In this document: piece after piece, positions 62,703 through 64,000 of the stretch
Layout of the letters: every line of letters begins with the position of its first letter
Position numbering within the stretch: position 1 is the stretch's first letter
Assembly (NCBI GenBank): GCA_029266525.1
Contig: JAQSWQ010000003.1
Location: 1 to 64,000, forward strand
Length of the DNA stretch: 64,000 bases
Source of the DNA: Microvirga sp.
Lineage (GTDB): Bacteria; Pseudomonadota; Alphaproteobacteria; Rhizobiales; Beijerinckiaceae
Direction of reading: 5' to 3'
Translations under genes and position numbers: made by a program
The notes under the pieces: model-generated
Databases searched by the model: none
Seen by the model: only the letters and a program-made list of their open reading frames with translations
Told to the model about the DNA's origin: nothing

Positions 62703-64000
62703 TTGCGCATCGTCCATCTCGCCCTGGCGCTCGTGTTCGGGAGCCTTGCTTTTCTCCTCGGCACGGGGCCGGTGCGGGCCGTCGAGGCCGTCCGCGTCAA
62801 CCTTGACGTCCAGGCGATCGACCTTACCCCCGCGATCGAGCGCTACCGCTCCGACGGCGACGAGATCCGCATCTCCACCGCGCCCGGGCGCGACGGCATC
62901 GTGCGGCGCATCGCGGTGAAGGCGCGCGAGGCCGGCACACAGCCCGACTGGATCGTGTTCGCGCTCACCAACGATACCGACGAGCAGGTCGACCGGCTCC
63001 TCGTCGCACCGCATTTCCGGCTGGTCGGTTCGGGAGTGATCTGGCCCGATCTCGGCGGCTCGCGGATCGCTGCCATCACGGCGAGCCAAGGCATCCGGCC
63101 CGAGCGGGAGGAGTCGACCGAAGCCGACGTCTTCCTGATGACGCTCGATCCCGGGACGACGGTGACCTTCGTCGCGGAGCTTCGCACGCCGAACGTCCCG
63201 CAGGTCTATCTGTGGGACACCGAGAGCTACCGCAAGAAGGTCACCGGCCTGACGCTCTACAAGGGCATCATCATCGGGATCTCGGGGCTGCTCGCGCTCT
63301 TCCTGACGATCGTCTTCGTCGTGAAGGGCGCGCTGATCTTCCCCGCCGCCGCGGCGCTCGCCTGGGCGGTGCTTGCCTATGCCTGCATCGATTTCGGCTT
63401 CTTCCAGCGCGTTTTCCCCGTCACGGAGGCGACCGAGCGGGTGTTTCGGGCGGCCGCCGAAGCCATTCTAGCGGCGACTCTCCTCGTCTTTCTCTTCGCC
63501 TATCTGAACCTCAACCGTTGGCACGTGCGATACGGCCACGTGACCTTGTTCTGGCTGATCTTTCTCGCCGCGCTCGTCGGGCTCGCCGTGGTCGATCCGC
63601 CAGTGGCGTCGGGCGTCGCGCGGATCTCGATCGCGGCGGTCGCCGGCGTTGGGTTTCTTCTCGTCGTGCATCTCGCGACCCACGGCTACGACCGCGCCGT
63701 CATGCTCGTGCCGACCTGGGTCCTCCTGATGGCGTGGGTCGCTGCCGCCGGCTTCACAGTGACTGGCGCGCTCGTCTCGGACCTCGTCCAGCCCGCGCTG
63801 ATCGGCGCCCTCGTCCTCATCGTGATGCTGATCGGCTTCACGGTCATGCAGCATGCCTTCGCCGGCGGAGCGCTGACGCCCGGGCTCATGAGCGACACCG
63901 AGCGGCGCGCGCTTGCCCTCGCGGGGGCCGGCGACATCGTGTTCGACTGGGATGTCACGGCGGACAAGATCTTCGTCGGACCGGAGGTCGAACAGCAACT
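62703..64000 (+). CDS. Membrane-bound sensory signalling protein, partial
   Basis: The frame is open to the right edge (432 codons seen). It has a signal peptide from a TTG start (RIVHLALALVFGSLAFLLGT), a periplasmic domain of about 150 residues (VRRIAVKAREAGTQPDWIVF; VTFVAELRTPNVPQVYLWDT), seven hydrophobic helices from residue about 185 (GIIIGISGLLALFLTIVFVV onward), then the start of a PAS domain (RALALAGAGDIVFDWDVTAD). This is the layout of 7TM-DISM sensors with PAS and GGDEF/EAL domains beyond. The output domain is outside the window, so the enzyme type is inferred. GAGAG lies 9 bases before the TTG. Confidence 0.75.
   Translation, partial: MRIVHLALALVFGSLAFLLGTGPVRAVEAVRVNLDVQAIDLTPAIERYRSDGDEIRISTAPGRDGIVRRIAVKAREAGTQPDWIVFALTNDTDEQVDRLLVAPHFRLVGSGVIWPDLGGSRIAAITASQGIRPEREESTEADVFLMTLDPGTTVTFVAELRTPNVPQVYLWDTESYRKKVTGLTLYKGIIIGISGLLALFLTIVFVVKGALIFPAAAALAWAVLAYACIDFGFFQRVFPVTEATERVFRAAAEAILAATLLVFLFAYLNLNRWHVRYGHVTLFWLIFLAALVGLAVVDPPVASGVARISIAAVAGVGFLLVVHLATHGYDRAVMLVPTWVLLMAWVAAAGFTVTGALVSDLVQPALIGALVLIVMLIGFTVMQHAFAGGALTPGLMSDTERRALALAGAGDIVFDWDVTADKIFVGPEVEQQ

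Overview
The window is 64 kb of high-GC chromosomal DNA from an alphaproteobacterium, most likely order Hyphomicrobiales (Rhizobiales). The assignment rests on gene order and gene content, not on a marker gene: CcrM next to RNase HII, the dciA-dsbA-smc row next to mutY, the atpI-B-E-F'-F operon with a duplicated b/b' stalk, an aa3 oxidase operon running coxB-coxA-ctaB-coxF-ctaG-coxC-DUF983-SURF1-thrC-M16 protease, an IalB protein and a 101-residue ClpS. Most of it is core chromosome. No phage, plasmid, IS element, CRISPR array, tRNA or rRNA was seen.

Layout. 0-7.4 kb: clpS, a VOC protein, a methyltransferase, a decayed PIN toxin, a histone H1-like basic protein, small membrane proteins, an EamA transporter overlapping a RecD-like helicase, and a GH25 hydrolase. 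7.4-11.6 kb: glyQ, a 144-residue unknown protein and an inflated glyS. 11.7-18.5 kb: small secreted proteins, SppA-like peptidase, tRNA methyltransferase, DUF2007, polyprenyl diphosphate synthase, GST, solitary ccmC and ispE. 18.5-26.8 kb: TPR protein, ETF-quinone oxidoreductase, family 4 UDG, zinc peptidase, MoaB, a GT2-like protein and an SplB-like radical SAM gene with a LexA-type box in its promoter. 26.8-33.7 kb: a catabolic cluster of GntR regulator, TRAP transporter, lactonase and TPP decarboxylase, with two near-identical operators. 34-41.6 kb: rnhB, ccrM and the glycine cleavage operon behind a tandem glycine riboswitch, with an OsmC gene inserted. 41.7-45.6 kb: a frameshifted metallo-hydrolase and the F0 operon. 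45.8-51.8 kb: smc, dsbA, dciA, mutY. 51.9-64 kb: two secreted proteins, the cytochrome oxidase operon, thrC, an M16 peptidase and the 5' part of a membrane sensor.

Two families of dispersed palindromic repeats run through the window. Type A has arms of the CCCTCCCC...GGGGAGGG or CCTCTCCC...GGGAGAGG kind. It lies between genes and also inside the reading frames of glyS (twice) and gcvPB (once), where it is translated as peptide inserts. Type B has GGATCCCGG/GGGTCCCGG motifs and is found only between genes. glyS also carries about 230 bases of roughly 44% GC in a gene that is otherwise near 70%.

The main regulatory reads are the SOS-type promoter of the radical SAM gene, the duplicated operator of the GntR cluster, the tandem glycine riboswitch, a consensus promoter and a terminator bounding the F0 operon, and a palindrome in front of ETF-quinone oxidoreductase. 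I did not find a wholly new multi-gene system. The strongest leads are the repeat-bearing glyS/gcvPB genes, the unknown protein translationally coupled to glyQ, and the DNA-damage-type promoter of the radical SAM gene.
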